Positions 44,720-58,092 are shown, counted from the stretch's first letter. The stretch is DNA of 64,000 nt from Norana najaformis (GCA_964023275.1 OZ029921.1:4348455-4412454); one strand, 5' to 3'. Made by a program: numbers and translations. The notes: generated by a model from the letters alone, not told the origin.

Positions 44720-47360
44720 CTGACGTTTTTGAGTCACGTGTATCGACTGACGTTTTTGAGTAACGTTGCATTTAAATACGCTTTAACTGCATACTGGCAT
44801 ACTGAATAACTCTGTTCACTGTGCATTACAATGGCATACTGAATAACTCTGTTGGTGTGCCATGTACTTGTGGACTGGCATACTGAACTATTGTGTGTTG
44901 ACATTTCTGATAACTGAGCATTGCATGCTGTGTAATTGTGACTTGCAATCTAGTGTAATTTTGCTCCAGCATACTGAGTAATTGTACTGTGTACTGCATG
45001 ATTATTCTATGGCATACTGAATAACTGTGCATTGCATACTGTTTGTGTACATAATTATTCTACAGCATGCAGGTAAACATTTCTCTTTTACTTGTTGTGT
45101 ACATGTGTTTTTGTATGTATTCTTGTATGTCTGTCTGTTTGGTGTGTGTTTGTGTGTGTCGTGAAGTTTGTATGATGTCTTTTAAGAATCTTTAGAGGGA
45201 CATTTAATACTCATTAAGATGGAATGAAATGGACTTTTGGAATTCAGTTTCCATTGTGATAAAGTTCTTCTGATTAGGTTAAATTACTTCTTCAAATTGA
45301 AGGTAAAACTTATTTATTTGCTTAATTGATAAATGATGATAGTATGGTTATTTAATGCTGTTATTAGTAGTTTCCAGTGTTCAACAACATCTTATGGCAT
45401 CAACGGCCGTTGATGTTGATTGGAAAAATTTGTGTGTAGTTTTCACTGTTTGTAAGCTTTCCCACGCTGTTAGAAGTGAATGCGTTGAATGATATTTACT
45501 TTGGGAAAAATGGAGTGGACAAAATTTGTGGAGTAGGAGTTTAAATCGTATTTAGATATGCTTTTAAAGTTTTGCCTAAATCTTGGCTTGCAACCATAAT
45601 AACGTGGATTTCTGAATTCTGTAAACTTTCTTTTCCGTAACTTTCTTTTTCTTTTTCAAAAAAGATGATACCAGTATTTGCATTTGTGCTTGAATCTCAA
45701 ACTTGGAGCCGTCAGAATTTCATTACGACTATTTATACAATATACTCAGCTGAAGATGTACTGTTGACTCCTCTGGTGAAACCGTTGTCACAAAATTTAT
45801 AAATTTTGACTGATGCAGATTTTACTGCTTTTTTGAGTTAGTTTTGTGTCCAAAAGTGTTTACTTGTGCAGCATTTAACCTTTTTTGTTAACTGACCAGT
45901 TAAGTGACTCACTGTAGTTTTTTCTACAGTTTGAAGATACCAGTAATGTCTGGCAACACCAGACACTGATATGGCCAGAATAGGTACAGATATTGTGGCT
46001 GCAATGCACACTGTACACAGATGTTGTGTACTGTCAGTGAAGCAGATAAACTGTGGCCTATGGAGCCAGACAGACAATGTTGCTTATTAATGTAGATACA
46101 CGAGATGTCTGGTTGCAACAGAACATTGTAGCTGTTCACTGTAACAAAGCAGCTTAAATCTGCTAGTGCTTTGGTCACATTTGTGGCTGCTGTAACCAGT
46201 CATTAAGTTTTAAAGAGTGTTGTTTAAACTTACTACTTTGTATGGCAGCTTCTTGATTATGAAGTGGATAACATAGTTCTGGACAAAACCCAGTTTCTTG
46301 TAGCCCTATGGTGCTATATAAACTGTGACCTAGTGGCAGCATTTACAGGGAGGCATCTTTTCCTTTGTTGCTGTCTTCTTTGATCCGCAAGATGGTTTTT
46401 CTGTAGCCGGATATTTATATAGCGGCTTTAGAACCTCAAATTGCTGGACTTTGGTAGCACCGTAATGTTTTAATTTCCAGAGGATTGATCAGGGACTGGT
46501 TGATTCTTTTGTTGGACTTGTGCAGGTTTTGTGATAAAATATTTTTTCCATTATTATTAATTCCTCTAGCATTCTACTTTAGTATTTTTAGTGTTCTATT
46601 TCTAATTACTTATGTTAATGATGTGCTATTTTTAGAATCTGTCAGGTTTTATATAAAGCATCAGAAATATACCTTTGGTATGTTGAATCTCATTGCTAGA
46701 AATCGGTTGTAACTCAGCTCTTACAATTCGTTACTTTTCTTTGTTATATTATGCTATTTTCAGTCTTCATTCATTTCTGATGTTTATGGACCTTGTACAT
46801 GTTTCGTGTCCAAGGTCCATTAATTTTTTTTTTGAAACAGCACTATACAAATTTATGATTACAATTACAGTTAGATGCCTTAATTTCATGTATATCGTGA
46901 TATGTTTGGCCACTCAGCAGTTGTCGGCCGCTAAGTAATTAGAACTAAAAAGCTGAGGAAGACGGGAAATTACAATACTGTGCTGTGGGCATTGTGCCAA
47001 TTGAAAGTGCAGCCATTTTGAACTGAAAACAAAAGCCCCTTGGCTCTTAGCATTTTACTGATTTTAAAACATATTCTCATATTGTGTGTCCTACCTGCAT
47101 AAAGAATACTCGAGAAATTCACTAACACGATGAAATACTCGTTTTGTTTATAGTGTAATTGATTTCATTTTTGGAGAGGAGCTAATGATTTTGTTTATGG
47201 AAATCACTGAAGAACTTATGGAGATCAGTTATGATTTTATTCCTAGAGATGAGATTTTTACTGAATATTTAAGTCTCGTTAAAAATAAAAATATGACAGT
47301 GCCTTTGATTAACCTGCATGCGTATGTGTGACAGAACTTCAGGACCCACTAAATCGTGAT
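44720..47360. other. AT-rich intergenic DNA
   Basis: Repeated ggcatactgaataactctg phrases occur at 44795-45070. No gene, RNA or complete element is supportable in the rest. Confidence 0.4.
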
Positions 47361-47364
47361 CGCG

Positions 47365-47545
47365 AACTCCAAATTTCTAAAGCTCTGCTTAAAAGCTAAC
47401 GAATGCTGCGTCAAGTCTGTGGGGTTGTCCAAAGATGCCATGTCAAGAACCAAGTCCGGTTGCCAGAAGACCAGAGAGAGAAAAGGGAGAGGAGATGTTA
47501 GGGTGGGTTGTGTTTAAGCTGAGAGAAATGGGAAGGCACTGAACC
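47365..47545 (-). mobile_element. Family C retroelement fragment
   Basis: tgctgcgtcaagtctgtggg, then ggttgccagaagaccagag and ttagggtgggttgtgtttaa, as at 11226-11350. Confidence 0.65.
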
Positions 47546-48119
47546 TCAGATGCAGTTAGGGGCAAGGTCACAATCTGGTCTCTTCAGAGGCTGAGAGATG
47601 CCTGGGCCATATTCAGATATGACCTTTGAACCTTGGAAATGAATGAAATATCAAAAGCTTTTACTGTACATCATGCAACACGTCGAACCCCCATTACCCT
47701 GGTGTTCTCGCAGTACTTAACAACTCGCCTATTTATGTTAGTGGTAATATGGCCTTAGAATATTAATTTATAATAATTTATGATTATTAATGACATTGGT
47801 TGGTAAGCTGTGTGATTATAAGGTTTATGTGTCAGCTTTTAGTTCTGTCTCATGTTGAAAGCTGGTAACACGTTAATCAATTTAACAGCATAGTTAGCAT
47901 TATCATAACATTTTGAACACATTACTCGTATTGTTCTGAAGCACTTGTAGCAGATGTTGTATAGTTTAACAATGTTAATTGACAATTAACATGTTATAAA
48001 TGCATACAACAATAATTATGTTAAATTTGGCAATTTATGGAGTATGTATGCTTTTGTTTGCAAAATTAAACTGGTTAGCTTTGACGGAAATTAAGAAAAC
48101 AAAGATAAAGACATAATTA

Positions 48120-48425
48120 CATATCTACGTACAAACATACTTGCAAGCATACTTGAAAACACGGTACATAATTACATAACTGCGTACACACATGTATGCA
48201 AGCATGCATACAAGGACAAATTGTGTACCTGAAGATGAGGACATGAGGAAAAAGATGAGGACAGAGTTTGTGCCTGCATATGTATGTTTGCATGCATGTA
48301 TGGATGTATGTATGCGTGATTGCATGTGTGTACATAGATATGTAATTATGTACTGTGTTTTTATGTATGCTTGCACGTATGTTTGTACGTATATATGTAA
48401 TTATGTACGTATGTATGTATGTGAA
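48120..48425. repeat. CATA/GTAT microsatellites, opposed
   Basis: CATA-type units at 48120-48210 and GTAT-type units at 48270-48425 form an imperfect inverted pair around a unique spacer. Confidence 0.7.
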
Positions 48426-48730
48426 CATTTATATAGCACCTTTTTGGAACCTCACAGAGGTGCTTAATGTGTTAGACAGAGGCCAGTGTCCTTGTGGTGG
48501 TCAGTTGGCTGCTGTTAACCATCTGTTATTAAAATCCTTGATTAGCGCTAAATTTAAAATGTGCCCTATTGCATATGGAATTTGTTTATTAGACGTGTAT
48601 TTAGTTAAGCTGCGGTTTGGCTGCACAGTACTGGATGGTTTGTTGGACACAGACAGACAGACAGACAGAAAATTATGTGTAGCCTAAGGTAGTATAATTA
48701 CCGTAGTTGGCAAGTACCAAAACATTTTAA

Positions 48731-50570
48731 GGAAAATAACATTTTTATATTTTCACTAATCTTAGGCTTGAAAAATATGGCAAAATTTAGGAATTGTCTT
48801 TAAAGTTGTTTTCAGCATTTGGAACTACATATTTATGCAAAGAAAAATTCTCAGTCGTGAACCTCAGTGAGAACAACCTGAGATCAAATTTGACCGATAC
48901 CAACCTCAATCCCGGTAGGGAAGACTGGTTGGTAGTTTGGCTTCAGACTGGCTGACCAACTGGCTTCATACCTCGGACCTATAATCGTTTGAGCGATAAA
49001 ATAGTTTTTTCCCCCAAAGATGTTGTGGTGCAATAGATAGTTTATCAGACTGTCAACTTAGAGTCAGAGTTCAAAAACTCGAGAGAGGAATATTGTTAAG
49101 ATTTCTGTTCCACTAGTGCCCCAGTGAACTTAGCTGGAAAATGACTCCATTGATCGTATGCAGTCGCCTCTGCCGGTATGAAGATCGGACGGCGAGGGAG
49201 ATGACTTTCAAACCGCTCTCACAAACATGGTCGGGTCTGCTATGTTCTCTAAGGGATAACACGTAGGCCTACCTGCGTTGCATGCGTCATCTGACAAATC
49301 CTGACCAGAATATTAAAACGCACCTCATTTAGAATGTCAATTTTTCCTCTTTGTATTTTTAGTGTTTATTTTTCCTCTTTGTATTGGTGTTTAAAAAAAA
49401 AATTTGGGGGGGCCCGATTGTGTGTCGAAATAAAGTTCATAATATTTTCAGTTGTATTTTATTTGTTAAATGGCGCACACCAGATGCATTGATTTCGCGT
49501 GACATCCTGTGAGAAAAATTTGGTAGCCCGGAAGTAAATCCGAAAACAAAGTTTTGATATTTATGACCGAATTTTGATTTCGATTAGTCGAATTATAAAT
49601 GTATGTGTAACCAGGTTAGTGAATACTTTATCAGATTATCACTAGAGTTGCCAACTTTATCTACCGAGGTTAAGTGTGTTCGAAGCAAGGTCTTGATTTA
49701 ATCCTCCCCTATCACGTATGACGTATACAGTGACCGCCCGACTTTCTAGAGCTGTTCAGTCTGCTGCACTGTTGCGAATCTAGTTTATAATTATTTATGT
49801 TTATTATGACTAAAATTACATACACGGTATATTGTATAAAATTTTCTATTTATCAAGTTTATAAGTGTAATTTTAGTTTGTTGCTCGAGTTTTACCGGAA
49901 TTTAGAGTCCAAGGGTAAAAGTCGGGAATAAAACTTCGAGAAATTGCCCGTTTCAAAATCCGCCTTTGGTAGAGGATTTGCTGGTAGATCTGCGAAGTTA
50001 TATTGCATGTTCGAACATGTTAGGCTCGAATCTAGATCAAAGGACCATGAACATTTTGGCCAAATGCCAGATTCCAATGTCTAAAACAACTCGACGGCCG
50101 CAAATACGACGTTGTATGTTGTATATACAACAGCGACTTGCAAAAAGACAACAATATTCATAAATATTATGATAAACTACGGCTTTGTATGCAGATTTTA
50201 TATGGTTTATTTTTCATGTAAAGGTAAAGACTCAAGAGGAATTCAGCAACAGTTTTTCTTACTGTGTTCAAGTTCAGCAGCAATTGCTAATTTTCCGCTA
50301 CTAATCTTATGAGGTGGATGTGCTCAACTATTTTATATAAAGATATATTTGGCTGTAATTCAATTGTTACTTTGTCAGGACAGAATTGAGGTTGGTATCA
50401 GTCAAATTTGATCTCCATTTGTTCTTACTGAGGTGACTGAGAATTTTTTGCATAAATATGTACTTCCAAATGTTGAAAACAACTTTAAAGCCAATTCCTA
50501 TTTTTATTCCTATATTCCTATATTTGTCAGGACTAAGATTAGTGAAAAGTGTTAAAATTTTATTTTCCTT
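48731..50570. repeat. Inverted repeat of about 200 bp flanking about 1.4 kb
   Basis: 48731-48945 and 50375-50570 are diverged inverted copies: ctcagtcgtgaacctcagtg pairs with cactgaggtgactgag-type sequence at 50430, and gataccaacctcaatcc with attgaggttggtatc at 50386. The interior has no recognised transposase and includes a tRNA-like stretch near 49020-49090. Confidence 0.6.
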
Positions 50571-51176
50571 GAGGGCCGTAGGCCAGAAATGGAACAAGAT
50601 TGCACAAACAGATTCGAAGGAAAGATATGAAAAAATGATCTAAATTAGAGCTCTGTCAGACTTTTAAAAGCTGCTAAGTTGTTAGTAACCCAAGTTCTAA
50701 TTCTTTCATTTTCTTACTGTTCACAGGCCCCTTTCCTTTGTCATTTCAAATTGGCCTTAGGGCCCCACAGAACAATTTTGGGGGCTGCATGCAGGCCTCG
50801 GGTTGTGCACCCTGATCTAGATCTTAAGTTGGTCTTGATCTTGTGTTAAGCTTGGTTATGTGCTCTGAATAGAAATGCAATAGATGTTAGTTTAATCTCA
50901 TAACAGACTATATCAATGTTCTATTTTTGTTAAGGCCATTTTCATCCTTTCAATTTCAGTTTTAATCCTAATACACCAGTTAAACCACTATATATTTTTA
51001 TTTCATTTATTTGATGTAGTTTATATTTAGCTTTACTAGCAAGTTTAATTGAACTGGTTTCTGTAGTTCAAGTTTAGTGATTTTATGTGTGTTTTTCATT
51101 TGCTGACAGACTAACACAAATCAAATCACAGAGACCTACCAGAGCTTCACACAGTGTTAACATCTTTTCACTTGAA

Positions 51177-51854
51177 ATGTCTTCCACAAAGTCTACTGCA
51201 GTCGGTGTTCTTTTTGTCCTTTTTGCATCTTTCATTTCCTGTGAAGAAGAGGAGACTGCTCCCCTGACCATTGAACCATTCCGGCTGACAATCAAGGTTG
51301 GCAATGATGCAGTTTTCCATTGCATACTTACAAAATCCAGCGACTTGGCGCACTTCTCGTGGTTCTATCCGGACTTCGTGACAGAAGTTGAACCGGAGTC
51401 AAACTCCACTCGGATATACGTTGACTCAGAGTCAAAGCTTCACATTAGAAATGCGCAAGAGAACGACACCGGCACATACCTGTGTCAGGTGACTTTCCAC
51501 GATAATTCCAGCGACACTGTTTCACCTGTCACGTTCACATCGCCGACAACAGTACGGGGTGAAGCCACAGTTACACGGCTCCAAGATTCAAGTTCCACTT
51601 ATGTTGGTGTAACTTCTGCGACCTTCAGTCCGACAGCAGCAAGAAAGAATCGAGACCTTCGAGAAATTCCAAGAGAAACGGTGGAGATGCTCAACGCAAC
51701 AGTTTCCCTCAAGGTTTATGTAATGCCGACATACTTCACGGAGGGAATGATAATCCTGGCAATTAATCTTGGGCTTCTGCTTGTCTTTCTGATATGCCTC
51801 ACGCAGTCCCTCATATCGGAAAAGAAGAGAATGCAGCTGTACTACAAGAATTGA
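51177..51854 (+). CDS. Single Ig-domain type I membrane protein
   Basis: 225 aa from one uninterrupted frame. The start at 51177 is chosen because MSSTKSTAVGVLFVLFASF is a good signal peptide; a possible start 30 codons upstream lies before a splice acceptor (tgctgacag|act at 51109), implying a 5'UTR intron. The Ig V-like domain has Cys49, Trp62, D97-TGTY and Cys103. The last strand (NATVSLKVYV, residues 173-182) comes about 60 residues after LCQVTFHDNSSD, leaving an unusually long insertion. A membrane helix spans about 191-213, followed by a short basic tail, SEKKRMQLYYKN. N-glycosylation sequons occur at N76, N96, N110 and N173. It is a surface receptor or adhesion-type protein resembling basigin-like architecture. 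The family is not certain. Confidence 0.8.
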   Translation: MSSTKSTAVGVLFVLFASFISCEEEETAPLTIEPFRLTIKVGNDAVFHCILTKSSDLAHFSWFYPDFVTEVEPESNSTRIYVDSESKLHIRNAQENDTGTYLCQVTFHDNSSDTVSPVTFTSPTTVRGEATVTRLQDSSSTYVGVTSATFSPTAARKNRDLREIPRETVEMLNATVSLKVYVMPTYFTEGMIILAINLGLLLVFLICLTQSLISEKKRMQLYYKN

Positions 51855-52147
51855 TCGCAACAGACCCAGCGTACTAGCAACGTTGCCACCTGTGATGTCC
51901 AAAATATTCCACATATCTGTGGTGAATCAATCATCCATAGAAAATTAATCAACCGATTGAATTGAGAAGGGGATTAGGCCTTGCACACATATCCATTTAT
52001 GACAACAAATGTTTGCGGGGCACGACAGCTAATCAATTACATAAAAGTTTGAGGGGATATCGTGGTTGATGTATTGGGGCTTGTAAGCACAATTATATAC
52101 ACCTTTGATATCATTTGCATTAAAAGTGATGCTACATAAATGTAAGG

Positions 52148-52153
52148 AATAAA
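52148..52153 (+). promoter_or_regulatory. Polyadenylation signal candidate, Ig-TM gene
   Basis: AATAAA about 295 nt after the stop codon. Confidence 0.45.
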
Positions 52154-52439
52154 TCTGATCAAATCTAGAGATTGGATTAGATTAATGAAATCTAACTGAA
52201 ACCTTCCACAAATATCTGACGATGCTCATTTGAAACGCTGCTTGGGAACATTCACTGAGTAAAAATATTCTCCTTCCTACGTCTGTTCTACTTCCTGTTT
52301 GTAGTTTTATTATGAAACTAAATTATTGCATATTAATCAAAGGCATTTGAGTTTGACAGGCAAGTAATCGCATGCATATTTTAAGATGCTTTTGCATTTG
52401 TGTAATATGTACGTCTGTGTTTTGGGTGTGCTCGTACTC

Positions 52440-53716
52440 TTAACTCGACTTCTGTCTGATATATATAGTGCCATTGATCGTTCTCAAGTTACCTTACTTG
52501 CATTATTTGATGTTAGTGCTGCATTTGATTCGGTCGATCATGCTATACTTTTGGAACGTCTGGCTATTTCTTTTGGTTTATCTGGCAACTTTCTCGATTG
52601 GTTGGCCTCTTTTCTATCTGAGCGCACGCTCTGTGTGGTTTATGGCCCATCCCGCTCACCTTGGGTTCCTTCCTTGTTTGGATTGCCTCAGGGGTCAGTT
52701 TTGGGTCCCTTGCTTTATATATTGTTTACTGCTGACCTTGGCTCTTTGCTAGCTGCGTGCTCGGCTTCAAGCCAGTCCTATGCCGACGATGTGCAGGCCT
52801 ACGTTCATTGTTCTGCTTCTGATGCCGCAGCTGCTGTTCGAGCTATGTGTCGTGCTTCTGACTCCCTTGTGGCTTGGATGTCTTCAAATCGATTGAGATT
52901 GAATCCTTCCAAGACTCAATATATTTGGTTGGGCACTAGGCAGCAACTGGCTAAAATCAATCTACCTGTACTACATTTAGAGTTTCCTCACATAACCTTC
53001 TCAGTCACTGTTTATGACCTTGGCATTGAGTTGGATCAGGAGCTCTCTTTTAAGGCTCAGGTACATCGTCTTTGTCGTAGTTGCTACTACCAGCTACGGC
53101 AACTTCGTGTTGTCTCACGTTCTCTCTCAGTCACCTCATCTAAGACTCTGGTTCATGCATTTGTCACTAGTCGGTTGGATTACTGCTCTTCTTTATATGT
53201 TGGACTCCCTGATGTACGGCTTTTGTGCCTGGAACGTGTGTTGCGGGTGGCTGCACGGCTTATTGGTGGCATCTCTAGGTTTGGTCATGTCTCTGATTTC
53301 ATGCGAGATGAGTTGCACTGGCTTCCTATGAGTCAGCGCATTCACTATAGGGTCATCGTCTCTGTTTGGAACTCCTTGTTGGGTATTGCCCCCTCTTACT
53401 TGAGGGAGCTTTGCCTACCTGTCCGGTCCAATTTGGGACGTGCTTCTCTTCGCTCCGCTGCTAGTTGTAATCTACTAGTACCTCGCACTCGCACCTCGAC
53501 CATGCAGCGTCGTGCTTTCTCTGTTGCTGGCCCAACCCTCTGGAATGGACTTCCTGTTACTCTACGTCTTCTGCCCCGGGATTTTACTTCTATCTTCTAT
53601 TCTTCTCTTAAGACTGTTCTCTTTCGCCGAGGTTGGTTTGGGAGCGCTTCTGAGTAGTTTTCTTGAAGGGGCGCTATATAAGTGTTCTGTATAAATAAAT
53701 AAATAAATAAATAAAT
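52440..53716 (+). mobile_element. 5'-truncated LINE with intact reverse transcriptase frame
   Basis: Non-LTR retrotransposon ORF2 remnant open to a stop at 53657. RT motif A is ALFDVSAAFDSVDHAIL, motif B is GLPQGSVLGPLLY and motif C is SYADD (catalytic aspartates present). Motif D/E is NRLRLNPSKTQYIW, and the thumb/C-terminal region has SRLDYCSSLY, DELHWLPMSQRI and GPTLWNGLPVTLR. No endonuclease domain is present, so it is not autonomous. The 3' end, ggggcgctatataagtgttc, is followed by AATA repeats (53690-53716). Lineage looks CR1/L2-like. An intact frame in a truncated copy suggests recent insertion. Confidence 0.88.
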
Positions 53717-53719
53717 AGT

Positions 53720-55700
53720 AACGTATTGCAAAATCAGACCCTACTGTAACTTGTCTGTTTCCTTGTGAATATCATCCTGGGAGTTCCCCGAGTGGTGTTT
53801 TCTGTAGGAGGTGCTACAGAAATCAACAAATACAATACAAACCTAGAAAGATCACAGAACTAACCTGGCTGCTTTTCTGGTTTATTCACTTTTAGTGAGT
53901 TTATGTTTGTATAGCACCTCTTGAAGAGAACCTTAAAGTGTAGTTACTCTCTTTGTGTTCCCTTCTCTGTCTCACTCTGTCTTTCTGCCTATGTTTATCT
54001 GTGTCTGTCTTGCGTTTTTCAGTCTATGTGATGTGATTAGCAGTGCATAATCTTAAGTGTGCTTCTGTGTATTAATCGTGGTGTTTTTTTACAGTAACTT
54101 GTTTGATCGTTTAAGAAGTGCTGTTCGTAAGCATGCTTTATTTGCTCTTTAACCTAATGGCAACTTGACAGTATAGCAGTTTAAAAATTACACAGTACTA
54201 ATCACACCTGATGTTCTGCTGTTACATATTAATTGAGGTGTATTTTGAGAACCCTGTTAGATTCTTTAGAAATGCTGTTCTTAAACGTGCGTTTTGGTCC
54301 CTCTTGGACTGATGGCACCTTGACGGTGTAATGGTTTAACAATTCTGTAACAATTGTGAGACTGGATGAACTTTTATGTTTGGTGAGGTTGTAGTTTGTT
54401 TCTGGAATTGGTGTAATGTGGAAGTAGACTTGAGAATACATGCACTCGTGGAGCTAGAACGTTTGTAAAGAAATTGTCTGGCATTAAGGCAAAGTCACGT
54501 AACTGGAAAATGTGACATTTCGTATATGTTTGTGTATCAGTTGTCTGCAGTTGCACAGTTGTCTGGATCTAAGCCAGTGACCACAATATATGAGCTGTTT
54601 TTGAAGATAGCAGACACCACTGTAGCCAGGAGACAGTTTTCTGCTCATTTAGGGCTTCATTTTTGGCTACAGCCAGACATTATTGTGACCTTTGAAGTAA
54701 ATATTCAGATTTGACATGGGGACAGGTACCACTGAATCTGCTTTAACACCAGACAATTTATGCACGTCTTAACAATGCTATTGTCTACTGTTGCTGACAT
54801 TTATTATGTTTCAGAGTGTGTTCTGACCACATTAATTTTGTGAAGTGTTGAGAACGTTTTTAAATCTTAAAAACCTCATTTTAATTATTTCAGTTTTATG
54901 GTAATTGGGGCTTTCTACCATTTTGATTAGATTTAATCATGTAATTTATGTTGATGGTTCTTGTGATTTTAATATCAATCTCAGTTGCTGCCGACCCATG
55001 TGGGCGGGGCAATCTGCGTCATACCTTGACAGCTTTGTTTTTTGGCATTGGCTTACTCGTTTATATTAATTCTAATCTGATCTAGACTTCTACAGCATCG
55101 TAGACAGATTATACAATACAGTACAACTGAAACTTGTAAATGCTCCCTTGCAAAATTCAAAAGTGCACATTGAACCCACGAACAACAGACATTCCTGAAG
55201 TTGCTGATTGTAGTGAGGTTCACTCTTTAACAAAACAACAATGTATAACCAGGGATGATAGTAATAATTATAATAATAATAATACCTCTTCTCCAACAAG
55301 TTTTTAATCCCGAGGGTTCATGTGTACCTTGGGGAATAAATAATAATAATAAGATGGTTATAGAGCTTTGTAGTACGTACGGTTGCGGCCGAAAAGTTAT
55401 GGTGTTCGCTGACTGCAGCCACATGTGGCACAAGTGTCAGCAAATGCACTGTAAAAACAATTGTTTAACAAATCGAAATGTCATGTCCGTGTAAAACCTT
55501 TTAGCTTCACTAAGTTATACACCCCGACCATGGCTTCAACAATTTTAAATTTAAGGTGTCAGTCTATGGTCGTGCTAGAGTGAAAGTGCAGGCTATGTGC
55601 TGCACAGTATCATAAGAGCTTGTATCGTTGTAATGGATAGGCCTACACAGTATTAGATTGAACAAGCGAAGTGAAAATCCGAGAACTTTTTACAACTTGA
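53720..55700. other. AT-rich intergenic DNA
   Basis: No gene supported. A small ATT/ATA cluster lies at 55260-55350. Confidence 0.35.
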
Positions 55701-55769
55701 ACTTTGAAATTAGTCATTTCCGTAAGTTCAATTCATTGATCAGCTGACATCCTTCGTCACCGCTGCCCG

Positions 55770-56115
55770 GTTGAATGAGTGTCACGCCAGTTAAGGTCCC
55801 CGTGTATGGGCCATTAATGGTCACATCATAAAACAGGAAAGCAGCTGCACGGATGGACAAGATGGGGAGAGGCCTGGGACTCGCCGTTACCACCCTTTGT
55901 AATCTTTGCGCAGGTCTGTCAGTCAAAACCGACACTTTCACAAATTCTATCCTGATTCCTCCTCTGACCTCTCTCGTCGCTCCAGTTCCAAGCACCATCC
56001 ACCGTATTCGTCTGACTGCCTGACTTAGCCTTTGATCTTAACCTGGAGCCGAAATTTCGTATATAATGATTTTGTTTCGACTGAACGCCTGGGTTGGCGC
56101 TGTAGAAATTTCGAG
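55770..56115 (+). mobile_element. Composite LINE/SINE 3' fragment
   Basis: gtcacgccagttaaggtccc is shared with 21750-21770. The end, ggttggcgctgtagaaattt then cgagtttacgattacggtt, is the usual local retroelement terminus. Confidence 0.45.
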
Positions 56116-57332
56116 TTTACGATTACGGTTATTAATTTATTCATTTTACGTAGTGCCATTTTTCCTTTAAATTTTAATCTATTTTTCATCTTATCTGCAA
56201 CAATCATTTTGTCATTATTATAGGTTTCGTACTGCTATAACCTGGAATTTATATTCTTCAAAGTGGGTGTTATTAAAAATTCGGTGTAAACAAGCCTACG
56301 CATGGCTAAAGGCGTGTCCACGAGTTCACCCAATGAAACGCTTTGACGTCATAAGCCGTAGGCTACCATGAACAACATATGCGTATCGCATTGCAATAGG
56401 GTATTTGCACGATACCTCATGAATATTAATATACGATATCAATATTAATATATTGTCTATGAGGTGGTCAAGTATAAATGTAAATATAAATGTCAAGATT
56501 TTCTACTCATTATTTACATTGATTCTCCACTCAATCCTAGGTAATCCTACATTTATAATCTTCCATATTATTCGATGCACAGCGTGCCATAGTCCTGTTT
56601 ATTTTATTTTAAAAATCATATAATTGTTTCACATGCGTATATAATGATTCTGTTATTTATGTAAGGCATTTATATTTGTTCGTTATTATAGTTGTGTTGC
56701 AGAGTGTCGCCACGTTTGTTGTTTATAATGCATGCGAAGTAAACAACCTTCTGCAACAGGCTACAATATCACTGTTGTATGACGAGTCCACTGATGAGAG
56801 GGCAGTGTGGCGCCATCATATAATTGACTGATTTGCAGGTGTTTTATTAAATGATACATAGTAATGTTCGAATTTAATAAAACCACACACTTTATAATGA
56901 TGGCCACTAATTTAGTTACACAGCTTTAAAAAATAATAAATTATAACATTTGTGCTTAATTAGCATTAAATCCCTGCCGAAAATTAAGTCGATTTCCAGA
57001 TAGCCAGTCCGCTAAGACAGCTGATTCTAATGTGTATACAACAATGTTGAAAGGGGTTAACATTTAGTTAACAAATTGAAAGTCAAAATAAATGAGTTTA
57101 CCAGATTGAGTCAAATTAGCAGTCTGTTGTTAGAGATTATATTAGTGTCGATGTCACATGATGCAGCTTACACGGGAGCCGAACCCAGTTTGCTGAAGTG
57201 AAAATCCGACATATCAGCTGCTCAGCTAACCAGAATTTCGTTAGTCAACTACCCAGAATTTCGTTAGTTTTATTGCTGAATAAATTATTGCTGATGAAAA
57301 TTTCCAACCGCCAGAGGACAGCGTGATGCAAA

Positions 57333-57340
57333 TGACGTCA
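57333..57340 (+). promoter_or_regulatory. CRE palindrome upstream of lamin
   Basis: Full TGACGTCA 155 bp before the lamin ATG, with an AATATAATC TATA-like run at about 57358. Another TGACGTCA lies at 56344-56351. Confidence 0.4.
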
Positions 57341-57494
57341 GTGAAGGATCTGTGAGAATATAATCTCTTGTATATCGTTTACCCAACGCCTTCGTCTACG
57401 TTCTGACGTTGGCGTCTGTAGGGCAGTGTAGGTGAAAAAAACTGGAATAAATCAAAATTTTCTCAATTAATTTTCCACTAATTCTGAAAGAAAT

Positions 57495-57937
57495 ATGTCG
57501 ACCAGGTCGAAAAAAACGACGACGGTCACAACATATACGCGACAGGCGGGTGGTACGTCGGCTGCTACGTCGACGCCGGTGTCCACTGGAACGTACCAGT
57601 CTCCACCGTCTGCTGGGAGCAGTGGACATGGGCGGCGGTCGCGGTCTCCAGTGGTTATTTCGAGGGTGGAGGAGAAGAACCAGTTGGCCCACCTGAACGA
57701 TCGACTGGCCAACTACATCGACCGGGTTCGAACCCTCGAGACAGAGAACGACAGGCTGACGAAGATTGTGCACTGTCATGAAGAGACGGTCCAGAGAGAG
57801 GTAACGAAGATCAAAGGACTCTACGAGGATGAACTGGCCCAGGCGAGGCGCCTGCTCGATCAGATGGCGAAGGAGAAGGCTCGTGTCCAGCTCGAACTGA
57901 ACAAGGCGAAGTCGGATTTAGAGGAACTACAGGCCAA
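57495..57937 (+). CDS. Nuclear lamin, exon 1 (head and start of rod)
   Basis: Lamins polymerise into the filament meshwork beneath the inner nuclear membrane. This exon encodes 147 full codons and ends at AA|GTAAGG, phase 2. Residues 1-55 are a Ser/Thr/Gly-rich head with SPVV at 51, at the position of the conserved mitotic CDK1 site before the rod. Coil 1A begins [20 protein letters not shown], the near-invariant intermediate-filament start motif, followed by heptads and [20 protein letters not shown]. No further exon was found before 64,000, so intron 1 is more than 6 kb. A nuclear lamin is preferred over a cytoplasmic IF protein because of the head motif, but the tail (NLS, Ig fold, CaaX) is outside the window. 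Confidence 0.9.
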
Positions 57938-57964
57938 GTAAGGAAGACAATTCTACTGAAAGTG

Positions 57965-58092
<128 letters not shown>

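Noticed and set aside
49966..50163. 65-codon open frame
   Set aside because: It starts with TTG, has no family resemblance and lies within the inverted-repeat unit.
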